A DNA stretch of 64,000 bases, taken from Sphingobacterium sp. UBA5670. Its GTDB lineage: Bacteria; Bacteroidota; Bacteroidia; Sphingobacteriales; Sphingobacteriaceae. Positions 25,706-34,356 of this stretch are shown piece by piece. The position numbers and the translations under genes are program-made. The first letter of the stretch is position 1. Each line of letters starts with the position of its first letter. The notes beneath the pieces are model-generated. The model saw only the letters and a program-made list of their open reading frames with translations. It was not told the origin of the DNA and ran no database searches. The DNA lies in contig NZ_DIIM01000021.1 in assembly GCF_002420705.1 (NCBI RefSeq), forward strand, positions 271,046 to 335,045. Direction: 5' to 3'.

Positions 25706-26534
25706 CAAGTTTAATAAGGTTCGTAATTTTTTCCTTGCATTTTAAAACGGCATTAAATAACAACTCCAAATCAAGCTTCGAGTCTTCTGCCACTAAGTTT
25801 GGGAGGATTACATTAAAACCACCCAACCCTTCTTCAGAATAGAGTGTATCTAAAGGCAGCTCTCTTACTTTTTTAAAGCATAAACGATCAGTGATAACGT
25901 GCATAGGTGCATTAAGTGCGACCTTGTGATCATCAAGCAAGATAACAGCGTCAATAAGGTTATCAAGATCACGCACTTGGTGCGTGGAAATAATCACACA
26001 TTTATCTTCTGTTATCGCAGAAGCCATAATCTTTCGGAACTGAACCTTAGAAGGAATATCCAAACCGTTTGTCGGCTCATCCATAATAATCACTTTTGTA
26101 TTAGACGCTAAGCCAAAAGAAATAATATATTTCTTTTTCTGTCCATAACTCATGTTTGCCAGCTTCTGCTCAATAGGAACATCAAACTCGTCAATCAGAC
26201 GATCAAAATATTCCCGATCAAAGTTCGGGTAAAAACCCGCATTTGCCTTCAGAAACTGATCAGATTTAACTGCTGGCAGATAAAACTCTTCCGGAATAAA
26301 GCTAATCTCCTTTAACAACGAGGGCTCCCTTCGATTCGGATTGTGTCCCAACACATTAACCCGCCCAGAAACAGGATATACCAAACCTGCAATATTTTTA
26401 AGCAAGGTCGATTTACCTGCGCCATTTTTCCCTAATAAACCATAGATATGCCCCTGCTTCAATTCAAGATCCATCTGAAGAAAGAGCGGCTTTGATTTAC
26501 TATAGCTGAAATTTAGATTTTGGATAGTAATCAT
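25683..26534 (-). CDS. ABC transporter ATP-binding protein
   Basis: All ATPase motifs are present: Walker A GLLGKNGAGKSTLLKNI near residue 36, a signature in the degenerate form MSYGQKKK, Walker B VIIMDEPTNGLD and the switch His in ISTHQVRDL. The C-terminal 70 residues extend beyond the core. It is the first gene of an operon encoding ATPase, permease, YtrA-type regulator and exported protein. A GntR regulator plus an ABC-2 permease resembles the ytr operons induced by cell-wall stress, but substrate and inducer are not visible here. Confidence 0.92.
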   Translation of the reverse strand: MITIQNLNFSYSKSKPLFLQMDLELKQGHIYGLLGKNGAGKSTLLKNIAGLVYPVSGRVNVLGHNPNRREPSLLKEISFIPEEFYLPAVKSDQFLKANAGFYPNFDREYFDRLIDEFDVPIEQKLANMSYGQKKKYIISFGLASNTKVIIMDEPTNGLDIPSKVQFRKIMASAITEDKCVIISTHQVRDLDNLIDAVILLDDHKVALNAPMHVITDRLCFKKVRELPLDTLYSEEGLGGFNVILPNLVAEDSKLDLELLFNAVLKCKEKITNLIKLDEYVKPI

Positions 26535-26539
26535 ACTAC

Positions 26540-26592
26540 TGTATTATTTAATTAATACACTAATATAGATATGAATTTTATATAATTCCAAA
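26540..26592 (-). promoter_or_regulatory. Promoter and candidate GntR/YtrA operator of the ABC operon
   Basis: TGTATTA (26540-26546), a 6-nt spacer and TAATACA (26553-26559) form an exact inverted repeat 5 bp from the ATPase start. It lies directly downstream of a promoter-like pair: minus-strand TTTG (26592-26589), 21 nt and TATATTAG (26567-26560). A repressor bound there would cover the transcription start. Confidence 0.55.
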
Positions 26593-27201
26593 AAATATTT
26601 AAAAAAATACTCCTATCAATCTGATTAAATTATAATTCGAGATTGTAAGGAAGGCCGCATTAATCTAAGGATATTTAAATATTAAATTTATATAATAAAA
26701 TATACAAACCTGGAAAATAGATACTTATTATTTAACATTACGAAATTCATAATGAAAAATTGGACGGCTTTGATCAACACTGGTGATCCATTTTAAAATC
26801 CTATATAATTTTTTTAAAAATCTAAATAAATTAAAACTATCCAAGATAGATGAAAATATCCCCTCTACGAGCTAATATAAATGCGCATTGAAAGAGAACT
26901 CGAAGGGCAGGAGATAATGCTTTAGAAAGGCTAAAACCAATCAAAAACAGGATGTAGAATTACACCATCCATTATTTAATTCAACACAAGCCTCGTTTTC
27001 TTGCAATCAATGCAGTTATCTACCAACAGCTTTAATTCTATGCAAGCCATGAATAATACAGATATCCAGCACCAAACACTATTAACCAATAATTAATTTA
27101 AAGACAAAACAAACTAATAATCAAATTAATACAAATTTTATATAACGTATAAATAAACATACATAAATCATTAATTTCATCTTCAGTATAAATTTTATTC
27201 C
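26593..27201. other. AT-rich intergenic region without a recognisable gene
   Basis: About 610 bp between the ABC operon and the small membrane-protein gene. I find no convincing coding frame on either strand. The only structure is an imperfect hairpin near 26950-26970 (GGATGTA with TAC...ATCC), which on the minus strand is followed by a T-rich stretch and could be a weak terminator. Confidence 0.5.
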
Positions 27202-27209
27202 CATCTTTG
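27202..27209 (+). promoter_or_regulatory. -7-like box before the 27215 gene
   Basis: CATCTTTG (one mismatch to TAnnTTTG) ends 5 nt before the ATG at 27215, the same spacing as at the leaderless ribD and prmC genes. Confidence 0.35.
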
Positions 27210-27214
27210 TCCCT

Positions 27215-27694
27215 ATGCTTAATTACTTTTATCCTTTCATTCTTGCGATGCATTCTTTATGGCGATGGGAAGTATTGATCATACTAACCATTAGCCTCTC
27301 GATTTATTTTTACAAGAAAAAAAAACAGCTTCCATTCTCCCCTATCGATCAATTACTCTTAAAAACAACGGTTATTTCTTTCTATATTCAGCTATTTTTA
27401 GGTTTTAGCCTCTATCTATTGAGCCCAATTACACAGTATTTCATGCAGCATTTTAGCAAGGCAGTTCACCTCAGACAAATCCGCTTCTTCGGGATGGAAC
27501 ACAGCAGCATGATGATTATTGCGGCAATTTGCTTGACTATAGGTGCCCTAAAAAGCAAAAACGCCGATACGAATGATCGACGTTTTAAAATATTATTAAT
27601 CTGGTTTGGCCTAGCACTCTTGATCGTACTGAGCTCTATTCCTTGGGAATTCTCCCCCTTGACAAGCAGACCTAGTTTTCGATCATTTTTTTAG
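27215..27694 (+). CDS. Four-helix conserved membrane protein
   Basis: A 159-aa protein with four transmembrane helices and conserved-looking charged or His positions: HSLWRWEVLI at the end of helix 1, HLRQIRFFGMEHSSMMIIAA at the start of helix 3, and DRRFKILLIWFGLALLIVL in helix 4. The HSLWRW and EH pattern is shared by unnamed cytochrome-like membrane proteins of Bacteroidota. Haem binding is possible but unproven. Its stop overlaps that of the convergent crotonase gene by 2 bp. Confidence 0.6.
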   Translation: MLNYFYPFILAMHSLWRWEVLIILTISLSIYFYKKKKQLPFSPIDQLLLKTTVISFYIQLFLGFSLYLLSPITQYFMQHFSKAVHLRQIRFFGMEHSSMMIIAAICLTIGALKSKNADTNDRRFKILLIWFGLALLIVLSSIPWEFSPLTSRPSFRSFF

Positions 27695-28467
27695 CTGTTT
27701 TTCCAGTTAGCTTTTCTTTTGCTGCGCATCGCATCCATTCCTTCCTTGAAATCGGCTGTTTGACGCAAATCTGCTAGTGCATCTAGTAGAAAGCTATATT
27801 TATCCTCAAAATGCTGCTCTTTTAACCTCCGCAGTGCACTAAAACCTCTTGCTATAGCTAAAGGAGCATTATCAAGGATAGTACTTTTCAATTCAATCAA
27901 TGCCTTTTCCTCAACATCCAAAATTCCGTACAAAATTTCCTTATCTAAAGCCTCTTGCGCAGAAAAAGAAGCTCCTCTGATACAGAGGTCCATCGCTTTT
28001 CTTTCAGGCATATAGTCCAGAAGCAAAGCCAATACCTGAAAAGGAAAGAGTCCAATTTTGACTTCTGGCAAAGAAAAACGCACTTGCGGAAGAGCATATA
28101 AATACGTACAGGATAACGCAATCAAAAAACCGCCGGCAATAACATCCCCTCTAACAACACAGATAGAAGGTTTGTCTAAACCTGCAAACAACTCGGCCAG
28201 GGATTTTTCTACCCGAGGAATTGCGGGATTACCCACATCCATTGCAGGATCTTCAAATGCTTTCAGATCCATTCCGGCACAGAACACGGGACCTTCAGCC
28301 TCCACTTGCACTAGACGTACATCAGGGTTGCTATTCGCGATATTCAATACATAGGCTATCTCACTAACCATAGTCGGGCTAAAAGCATTCCTTTTTTCCG
28401 AACGAGCCAACGTCATTATAAGCACATGCTGTTCAATAGTTACTTTTATAAAATTTAGTTTTTCCAT
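27691..28467 (-). CDS. Enoyl-CoA hydratase family, probable methylglutaconyl-CoA hydratase
   Basis: A crotonase-fold protein of 258 aa: FCAGMDLKAFEDP forms the oxyanion region, and GDVIAGGFLIALSCTYLYALPQVRFSLPEVKIGLFP is the active-site segment. Of the two catalytic Glu of classical hydratases, the first is replaced by Leu (GGFLIAL) and the second is kept (LPEVKIG), as in LiuC-type 3-methylglutaconyl-CoA hydratases. Position beside HMG-CoA lyase, acyl-CoA dehydrogenase and carboxylase genes supports a role in leucine breakdown. It ends the minus-strand operon 27691-30477. Confidence 0.75.
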   Translation of the reverse strand: MEKLNFIKVTIEQHVLIMTLARSEKRNAFSPTMVSEIAYVLNIANSNPDVRLVQVEAEGPVFCAGMDLKAFEDPAMDVGNPAIPRVEKSLAELFAGLDKPSICVVRGDVIAGGFLIALSCTYLYALPQVRFSLPEVKIGLFPFQVLALLLDYMPERKAMDLCIRGASFSAQEALDKEILYGILDVEEKALIELKSTILDNAPLAIARGFSALRRLKEQHFEDKYSFLLDALADLRQTADFKEGMDAMRSKRKANWKNS

Positions 28468-28476
28468 CTAAAAATT

Positions 28477-29316
28477 CTACAAAATCAATTGTCTAAAACT
28501 CTGTTCAAGGGCTACTACCTCGGCTACACTACCTCGCTGAAAATAGTCCAACAGCAGTTCAGAAGGAATATTTCCAACCAAATCATCCTTGGCAAATGGA
28601 CAGCCCCCATAACCTAACAATGCTCCCTCAAATTTACGACATCCAGCGTGATAAGCTGCCTCTATCTTAGCAAGGCTATCTTCTCGCTTGGCGTGAAAAT
28701 GTGCACCTATCTCAAGTACCGGGAAACGGGCTTTGACATGTCCAAAGAGCGCCGAAATCTGATTTGCATCAGCCTCCGATGTTGTATCCGCCAATGAAAA
28801 CTCACAAATCCCAAGATCCAATAATCGTTCCACCCACTCTTCCACCAATAAGGGTGACCAAGCATCGTGATAGGGATTTCCAAAAGCCATACTAATGTAG
28901 ACCACTATAGATTTATGAGCAGAATCTGCCAACAATTTCATCTGTTTTAGCTGCTGATAAGACATCGCTAGATCCATATTGGTATTTCGCAGCTGGAATG
29001 TTTCAGATATTGAAAACGGATATCCTAGAAAATCGATTTTTTCCTCCTGAACAGCTTCTTGTACTCCTCTTAGGTTTGCTACAATAGCCAGCAACTTTAC
29101 CTTTTCATTCTTATTGATCCCTTTTAATACCGCTGCTGTATCTGCCAGCTGCGGCACGGCTTTCGGCGAAACAAAAGAACCAAAATCTATCATATCAAAC
29201 AGGCCACTTTCAATTAACGTATTGATATGTTTAATTTTTTTGTCAGTTTCAATAAAATTGTGAAGCCCTTGAATAGCGTCTCTCGGACAATCAACCAATA
29301 CTACCTGCTCCTTCAT
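28477..29316 (-). CDS. Hydroxymethylglutaryl-CoA lyase
   Basis: The enzyme cleaves HMG-CoA to acetoacetate and acetyl-CoA, the last step of leucine degradation. Diagnostic features: the N-terminal DCPRDAIQ (catalytic Arg-Asp), DFGSFVSPKAVPQLAD, the metal-binding HFH in EIGAHFHAKRED, and the catalytic Cys in GGCPFAKDDLVGNIPSE. At 279 aa it is slightly short, and RDG is changed to RDA, a divergence common in Bacteroidota versions. It lies 9 bp upstream of the crotonase and 6 bp downstream of the acyl-CoA dehydrogenase gene. Confidence 0.88.
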   Translation of the reverse strand: MKEQVVLVDCPRDAIQGLHNFIETDKKIKHINTLIESGLFDMIDFGSFVSPKAVPQLADTAAVLKGINKNEKVKLLAIVANLRGVQEAVQEEKIDFLGYPFSISETFQLRNTNMDLAMSYQQLKQMKLLADSAHKSIVVYISMAFGNPYHDAWSPLLVEEWVERLLDLGICEFSLADTTSEADANQISALFGHVKARFPVLEIGAHFHAKREDSLAKIEAAYHAGCRKFEGALLGYGGCPFAKDDLVGNIPSELLLDYFQRGSVAEVVALEQSFRQLIL

Positions 29317-29322
29317 ATTGTA

Positions 29323-30477
29323 TTAAAAAATATCTTTCTCAATTTCTCTGGCAATCACCATTTTCTGAATGCTGGAAGTACCTTCGCCTATCGTACATAA
29401 CTTCGCATCTCTAAAAAACTTTTCGGCCGGATAGTCCTTTGTAAATCCATACCCCCCAAAGATTTGCACTGCTTCATTTGAGACACTGACAGCCGCTTCA
29501 GAAGCATAGAGCTTCGCCATCGCACCAATTTTAGAAACCCGGTCTCCGTGATCCTTTAAATAACCCGCCTGCCTCGTCAGCAATTCACTTGCCTCAACCT
29601 GTGTAGCCATATCAGCTAACGCAAAAGAAACCGCCTGAAAGTCATAAATTTTCTTCCCAAACTGCTCCCTCTCGTGTGCATATTTAAGCGCACACTCGTA
29701 TGCTCCACGCGCAATACCCAACGAGAGTGCAGCTATCGAAATACGCCCACCATCCAACAGCTTTAAAGCTTGTACAAAACCCTGCCCTTCCTCGCCAATA
29801 AGTTGATCGCGATGAATTCTACAATTATCGAAAAATAAACAGGCTGTTTCTGATGCCCGCATTCCCAATTTATTTTCTTTTTTACCAGCAGTAAATCCCG
29901 AAGTTCCCTTCTCCACAATAAAAGCCGACATTCCTTTTTTATCACCTTTAGCACCTGTTCGGGCAATCACTACGGCAACACTCGAACTAATTGCATGTGT
30001 AATAAAGTTTTTGGATCCATTTAAAACATAATAATCTCCATCTTTTTCGGCGAATGTTGTCATTCCCCCGGCATCCGAACCTGAACCTGTTTCGGTAAGC
30101 CCCCATGCTCCTATCCATTCAGCCGTAGCTAGCTTTGGAAGATAACGTCTCTTTTGTTCCTCGTTTGCAAAACTCAATATATGATTTGTACACAGCGAAT
30201 TATGGGCAGCAACGGATAAGCCTATGGAACCACAGACCTTAGAAATCTCATCGAGCACGGTAATATATTCTTGGTAACCTAAACCTGATCCACCATACTC
30301 TTCCGGAACAATAACTCCCATAAAGCCATGTTCGCCTAACTTTTTAAAAACTTCTATAGGAAATAACTGGGCTTCGTCCCATTCCATCACATAAGGTTTG
30401 ATATGATACTGTGCGAAATCTCGTGCACTTTGTCTGATCATATCCATTTGTTGTTTATTTTCAATAAACATAAGCAT
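29323..30477 (-). CDS. Acyl-CoA dehydrogenase (short/branched chain)
   Basis: An FAD-dependent acyl-CoA dehydrogenase of 384 aa: GVIVPEEYGGSGLGYQEY, WGLTETGSGSDAGGM (flavin-binding signature), RASETACLFFDNCRI and QIFGGYGFTKDYPAEKFFRDAK. The catalytic base sits at Glu365 in IGEGTSS, the position used by short- and medium-chain enzymes. Isovaleryl-CoA dehydrogenases instead have GAGTSE there. Context argues for a leucine-pathway substrate; the Glu position argues for a broader short or branched-chain enzyme. It is the first gene of the operon with HMG-CoA lyase and the crotonase. Confidence 0.88.
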   Translation of the reverse strand: MLMFIENKQQMDMIRQSARDFAQYHIKPYVMEWDEAQLFPIEVFKKLGEHGFMGVIVPEEYGGSGLGYQEYITVLDEISKVCGSIGLSVAAHNSLCTNHILSFANEEQKRRYLPKLATAEWIGAWGLTETGSGSDAGGMTTFAEKDGDYYVLNGSKNFITHAISSSVAVVIARTGAKGDKKGMSAFIVEKGTSGFTAGKKENKLGMRASETACLFFDNCRIHRDQLIGEEGQGFVQALKLLDGGRISIAALSLGIARGAYECALKYAHEREQFGKKIYDFQAVSFALADMATQVEASELLTRQAGYLKDHGDRVSKIGAMAKLYASEAAVSVSNEAVQIFGGYGFTKDYPAEKFFRDAKLCTIGEGTSSIQKMVIAREIEKDIF

Positions 30478-30624
30478 GAATATTAAATTTACAATCGGTA
30501 ATTTAATTCAAATATATCAAAATATTTAGGAATAAAATTGCAAATATTTTAAAATTTTATTTTAAATTTATCTAAAAATAAGAAATTCTTAATTCAATAG
30601 CTTTTTAAACCAAGATTGTAAATT

Positions 30625-32232
30625 ATGAAGGAGCTAATCGCATTACTTCGCCAAAAAAGAGAAAATTTAAAATTCGGTGGCGGCATCGATAAAATAAAAA
30701 AACTGAAAGAAAAAGGCAAAATGTCTGCCTGGGAAAGGATAGAATATTTACTGGATCCTGACCGAGAATATCTTGAAATAGGCATGTTTGCTGGCGAAGG
30801 AATGTACAGAGAGCATGGGGGATGTACAAATGCAGGCTGCGCAGCGGTACTAGGCTACGTAAAATCCAAGCTCTGTGTTATTGTCTCCAACGACGCCACT
30901 GTGAAAGCCGGAGCCTGGTTCCCTATTTCGGCCAAGAAAAATCTACGGGCACAAGAAATTGCTATGGAAAACAACCTTCCAATTATCTATTTAGTGGATT
31001 CTGCAGGTGTATTTTTGCCGCTGCAAGATGAAATCTTCCCCGACAAAGATCATTTTGGGCGCATATTCCGTAACAATGCTCGGATGTCCTCCATGGGAAT
31101 ACCCCAAATTGCAGCAATTATGGGTAGTTGCGTGGCAGGTGGTGCCTATCTCCCTATCATGTCCGACTACGCCTTTATCGTCGAAGGAACGGGCTCTGTA
31201 TTTTTAGCAGGCCCATATTTAGTCAAATCCGCAATAGGTGAAACTGTGGATGCCGAAACACTAGGAGGAGCTTCTACACATTCGGAGATCTCTGGAGTAA
31301 CGGACAATAAATTCCCCAACGACCAAAGCTGCTTAGATGCTATAAAAAACGTTATTGATAAAATCGGTGGACATCCTAAAGCTAATTTCAACAGAAAGGA
31401 AAGCCGACTTCCAAAAATAGATCCCAGCAGAATAGCAGAGATTCTTCCCGAAGACAGGACAAAACCTTATCGGATGCAGGATATCTTGAATGCAATTGTA
31501 GATGCAGATACTTTGGATGAATACAAGCCGGATTATGGAAAAACCATTGTATGTGCCCTTGCACGCATAGACGGATGGGCAGTCGGAATCGTTGCCAATC
31601 AACGTGAAATCATCAAAGCTAAAAAACCGGGCAACGCTATGGAAATGCAAATGGGTGGAGTTATCTATAGCGATTCTGCAGATAAGGCCGCACGCTTCAT
31701 CATGAATTGCAACCAGCAGAACATTCCACTCGTATTTTTTCAAGACGTTACAGGCTTTATGGTAGGTAGCCGTTCAGAGCAGGGAGGAATTATTAAAGAT
31801 GGCGCAAAAATGGTTAATGCCATGGCCAATTCAGTCGTTCCCAAATTTACATTTATCGTCGGGAACAGTTATGGCGCCGGAAACTACGCTATGTGTGGGA
31901 AAGCATACGACCCACGGTTAATTTATGCCTGGCCTACCGCCCAGATGGCTGTTATGAGTGGCGCTGCCGCAGGTAAGACATTATTTCAAATCCAGGAATC
32001 AACCTTAAAAGCCAAAGGTCAGGAAATCAGTGAAGAGGAAAAGAACAATATCCTCAAATCAATTGAGGATCGATATAATGAACAACTAAGTCCATATTAT
32101 GCTGCCGCGAGACTGTGGGTGGATGGCATTATCAGTCCCGAGGAAACACGAAAAGTCATTAGTATGGGAATAGAAGCAGCCAACGAAAAGCCTATTGTTG
32201 ACCGCTACAATGTAGGCGTTATTCAAGTATGA
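30625..32232 (+). CDS. Methylcrotonyl-CoA carboxylase carboxyltransferase (beta) subunit
   Basis: The 535-aa length and sequence fit MccB/LiuB rather than PccB (about 510 aa): LRAQEIAMENNLPIIYLVDSAGVFLPLQDEIFPDKDHFGRIFRNNARMSSMGIPQIAAIMGSCVAGGAYLP, then ETLGGASTHSEISGVTDN and QDVTGFMVGSRSEQGGI. It transfers CO2 from carboxybiotin to the acyl-CoA. The biotin carboxylase/BCCP alpha subunit required for activity is not in this window. It is divergent from the acyl-CoA dehydrogenase operon, 147 bp away. Confidence 0.87.
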   Translation: MKELIALLRQKRENLKFGGGIDKIKKLKEKGKMSAWERIEYLLDPDREYLEIGMFAGEGMYREHGGCTNAGCAAVLGYVKSKLCVIVSNDATVKAGAWFPISAKKNLRAQEIAMENNLPIIYLVDSAGVFLPLQDEIFPDKDHFGRIFRNNARMSSMGIPQIAAIMGSCVAGGAYLPIMSDYAFIVEGTGSVFLAGPYLVKSAIGETVDAETLGGASTHSEISGVTDNKFPNDQSCLDAIKNVIDKIGGHPKANFNRKESRLPKIDPSRIAEILPEDRTKPYRMQDILNAIVDADTLDEYKPDYGKTIVCALARIDGWAVGIVANQREIIKAKKPGNAMEMQMGGVIYSDSADKAARFIMNCNQQNIPLVFFQDVTGFMVGSRSEQGGIIKDGAKMVNAMANSVVPKFTFIVGNSYGAGNYAMCGKAYDPRLIYAWPTAQMAVMSGAAAGKTLFQIQESTLKAKGQEISEEEKNNILKSIEDRYNEQLSPYYAAARLWVDGIISPEETRKVISMGIEAANEKPIVDRYNVGVIQV

Positions 32233-32240
32233 CACAAAAA

Positions 32241-32282
32241 TTTCCCCTCATACGAACGGACAGCCTAATCTATGAGGGGAAA
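32241..32282. terminator. Terminator between mccB-like and aacS genes
   Basis: TTTCCCCTCATA (32241-32252) pairs with TATGAGGGGAAA (32271-32282) across an 18-nt loop. On the minus strand it is followed by TTTTT, so it mainly serves aacS. Confidence 0.8.
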
Positions 32283-32303
32283 ACTGATAACTATCTGCTG
32301 TAC

Positions 32304-34232
32304 TTAAGATTTAATCCACGATTTTCTAATTCTCTCAAAATCATCTAGCGACCCCCGATTTCGCATAACGTCTATCGATACGGCTTTCTCTATAGGAACC
32401 CCCGAGAAAATCTTCTTGATTGGCAATTCCAGCTTTTTCCCACTTAAAGTATAGGGAATAGCCGCTACCTGGAAAATATCGTCAGGTACATGCCGAGGAC
32501 TATACTGCTGTCGAAGCGCCCGCTTAATTTCTCCCTTTAATTCATCGTTCAATAAACCATCGTCCAATTGAACAAAAAGCAACATATCAGATGAACCATT
32601 CTCGTGATCTACACAAATAACCAAACTATCCAGGACACCTTCAGTTTTATTTAAAACATTATAGATCTCCGCAGTACCGATACGTACACCCCCACGGTTC
32701 AGCGTCGCATCTGATCGCCCATACATAATTATACCCTCATGCTTCGTAATTTTAATCCAATCTCCATGATTCCAAATCCCTGGATATTTTTCAAAGTAAC
32801 TGTCGTGATATTTTTTATTTGCGACATCATGCCAAAAATAGATGGGCATACAGGGCATTGGAGCTAATATAACGAGTTCTCCCACCTCTTCGTAAAGAGG
32901 GTGACCATTGGCATCAAATGCTTCTACCTTAGCACCTAGTGTGCGGCATTGAATCTCTCCTGCATAAACATCAAGCAATGTACAGCCCGAAAGAAATGCG
33001 CTACAAACATCTGTACCTCCGCTTAATGAAATAATTTGACTTCTTGGAAACTGTACATTTAGCCATTCAAAGACATCAGGTGGAAGTGGTGATCCCGTTG
33101 ATCCGATCGTTTTGGGTTGATAAGCCAGAGACTTAAGGTCTTGATCCTGACAAGATATAAGATAAGCTGCACCAACACCAAAATGGTCTACCTTGCTTTC
33201 CTTTGCGAATTGCCACAAACTCAATTTATCGGGATAATTCGTAGCTCCATCATATATACACAATGTATTTCCCATTAAAAGTGCCGAAACCGCATAATTC
33301 CACATCATCCACCCTGTAGTGGAATACCACATAAATCGATCCCCTTCTTGCACATTTTGATGCAGCCCAAGTGCTTTCATATGTTCCAGTAACATACCTC
33401 CAACTCCGTGTGTAATAGCTTTGGGTTTTCCCGTAGTTCCTGAAGAATACAAAATCCATATTGGTGCATCAAAGGGCAGTGGGTTAAATTGAAGCTTAGC
33501 CTGAGCAATATCTTTTGCCATAATCTCTTCCCAAACATTGTCTTCTATAAAAATACATGCTAACAAAGATGGCAACTGACGTGAAAGTTGCCGGACACTC
33601 TCCGACTTCTCAAAAAGTCGCCCATTATAGTAATAACTCGCATTAGCGAAAAGGACTTTGGGTTCAATTTGCTCAAAACGATCCTGAATACTTGCCTCCC
33701 CAAAGTCGGGGGAACAACAGGACCAAACAGCTCCAATCGAATTTACAGCCAAAAATAATGCGACAGATTCAATGCTATTAGTCAAAACACCCGCCACCCG
33801 GTCGCCATTTTGGACACCTATTTCATTCAGGTAGACCTGAAGCTTAAGAACCATAGATTCCAATTCAGCCCAGGAAACTTCCCGTATAGCTTGCTGCTCC
33901 GATTGAAAGATTAATGCAGGACGCTTGTCCGTCGCTTTCCGAAATACATGTTCAGCATAATTCAGGGTAGCCCCTTCAAACCATTTTGTTCCAATAAAGC
34001 TTGTGGAATCTGCTGACGGCTCAAAAATGTTTGTAAAATCTGAATGAAACTCTAAATTAAAATACGAGGCTATACTCTTCCAAAAATTAGTCAGTTCTGT
34101 TGTTGACCATGTCCAAAGTTCATGATAGGAATTAAAGGATAAGTTATATTCCTTCTCAACATATTGTTTATACTTATTGATCTCAGATTGAGATTTTTGC
34201 TCTTCTGTTGGGCTCCAGAGTAATTTCCCCAT
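32304..34232 (-). CDS. aacS: Acetoacetyl-CoA synthetase
   Basis: An ANL-superfamily ligase that activates acetoacetate to its CoA ester. The AMP-binding motif YSSGTTGKPKAI, WYSTTGWMMWN, SLSGGTDVCSAF, the GRSDATLNRGGVRIGTAEIY hinge and the C-terminal PYTLSGKKLELPIKK with the catalytic Lys are present. The N-terminus LWSPTEEQ and the ~643-aa length are typical of AacS. I use the ATG at 34232; the longer frame starts with a TTG inside the promoter. It would reactivate the acetoacetate released by the neighbouring HMG-CoA lyase. A perfect inverted repeat overlaps its promoter. Confidence 0.92.
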   Translation of the reverse strand: MGKLLWSPTEEQKSQSEINKYKQYVEKEYNLSFNSYHELWTWSTTELTNFWKSIASYFNLEFHSDFTNIFEPSADSTSFIGTKWFEGATLNYAEHVFRKATDKRPALIFQSEQQAIREVSWAELESMVLKLQVYLNEIGVQNGDRVAGVLTNSIESVALFLAVNSIGAVWSCCSPDFGEASIQDRFEQIEPKVLFANASYYYNGRLFEKSESVRQLSRQLPSLLACIFIEDNVWEEIMAKDIAQAKLQFNPLPFDAPIWILYSSGTTGKPKAITHGVGGMLLEHMKALGLHQNVQEGDRFMWYSTTGWMMWNYAVSALLMGNTLCIYDGATNYPDKLSLWQFAKESKVDHFGVGAAYLISCQDQDLKSLAYQPKTIGSTGSPLPPDVFEWLNVQFPRSQIISLSGGTDVCSAFLSGCTLLDVYAGEIQCRTLGAKVEAFDANGHPLYEEVGELVILAPMPCMPIYFWHDVANKKYHDSYFEKYPGIWNHGDWIKITKHEGIIMYGRSDATLNRGGVRIGTAEIYNVLNKTEGVLDSLVICVDHENGSSDMLLFVQLDDGLLNDELKGEIKRALRQQYSPRHVPDDIFQVAAIPYTLSGKKLELPIKKIFSGVPIEKAVSIDVMRNRGSLDDFERIRKSWIKS

Positions 34233-34237
34233 AATAG

Positions 34238-34290
34238 TTGGATATAAAACGGTTATATCCAAACTTAGAGAAATTTACTTGTATATGCAA
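34238..34290 (-). promoter_or_regulatory. aacS promoter with candidate operator
   Basis: Minus-strand TTG (34290-34288), a 20-nt spacer and TAAGTTTG (34267-34260) are a full consensus promoter. TTGGATATA (34238-34246), a 7-nt spacer and TATATCCAA (34254-34262) form a perfect 9-bp inverted repeat overlapping the -7 box and the start of transcription, suiting a repressor site or a 5' RNA hairpin. Confidence 0.65.
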
Positions 34291-34356
34291 TTTTAATTAT
34301 TGCTAACTATTCTTCAAATCTACACGCTATATTGTTGTCGCAATACTCATGCTTCA

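Noticed and set aside
26593..27201. Hidden small gene in the 600-bp AT-rich gap
   Set aside because: All frames are short and broken by stops, with no promoter-start combination; only a weak hairpin near 26950 remains.
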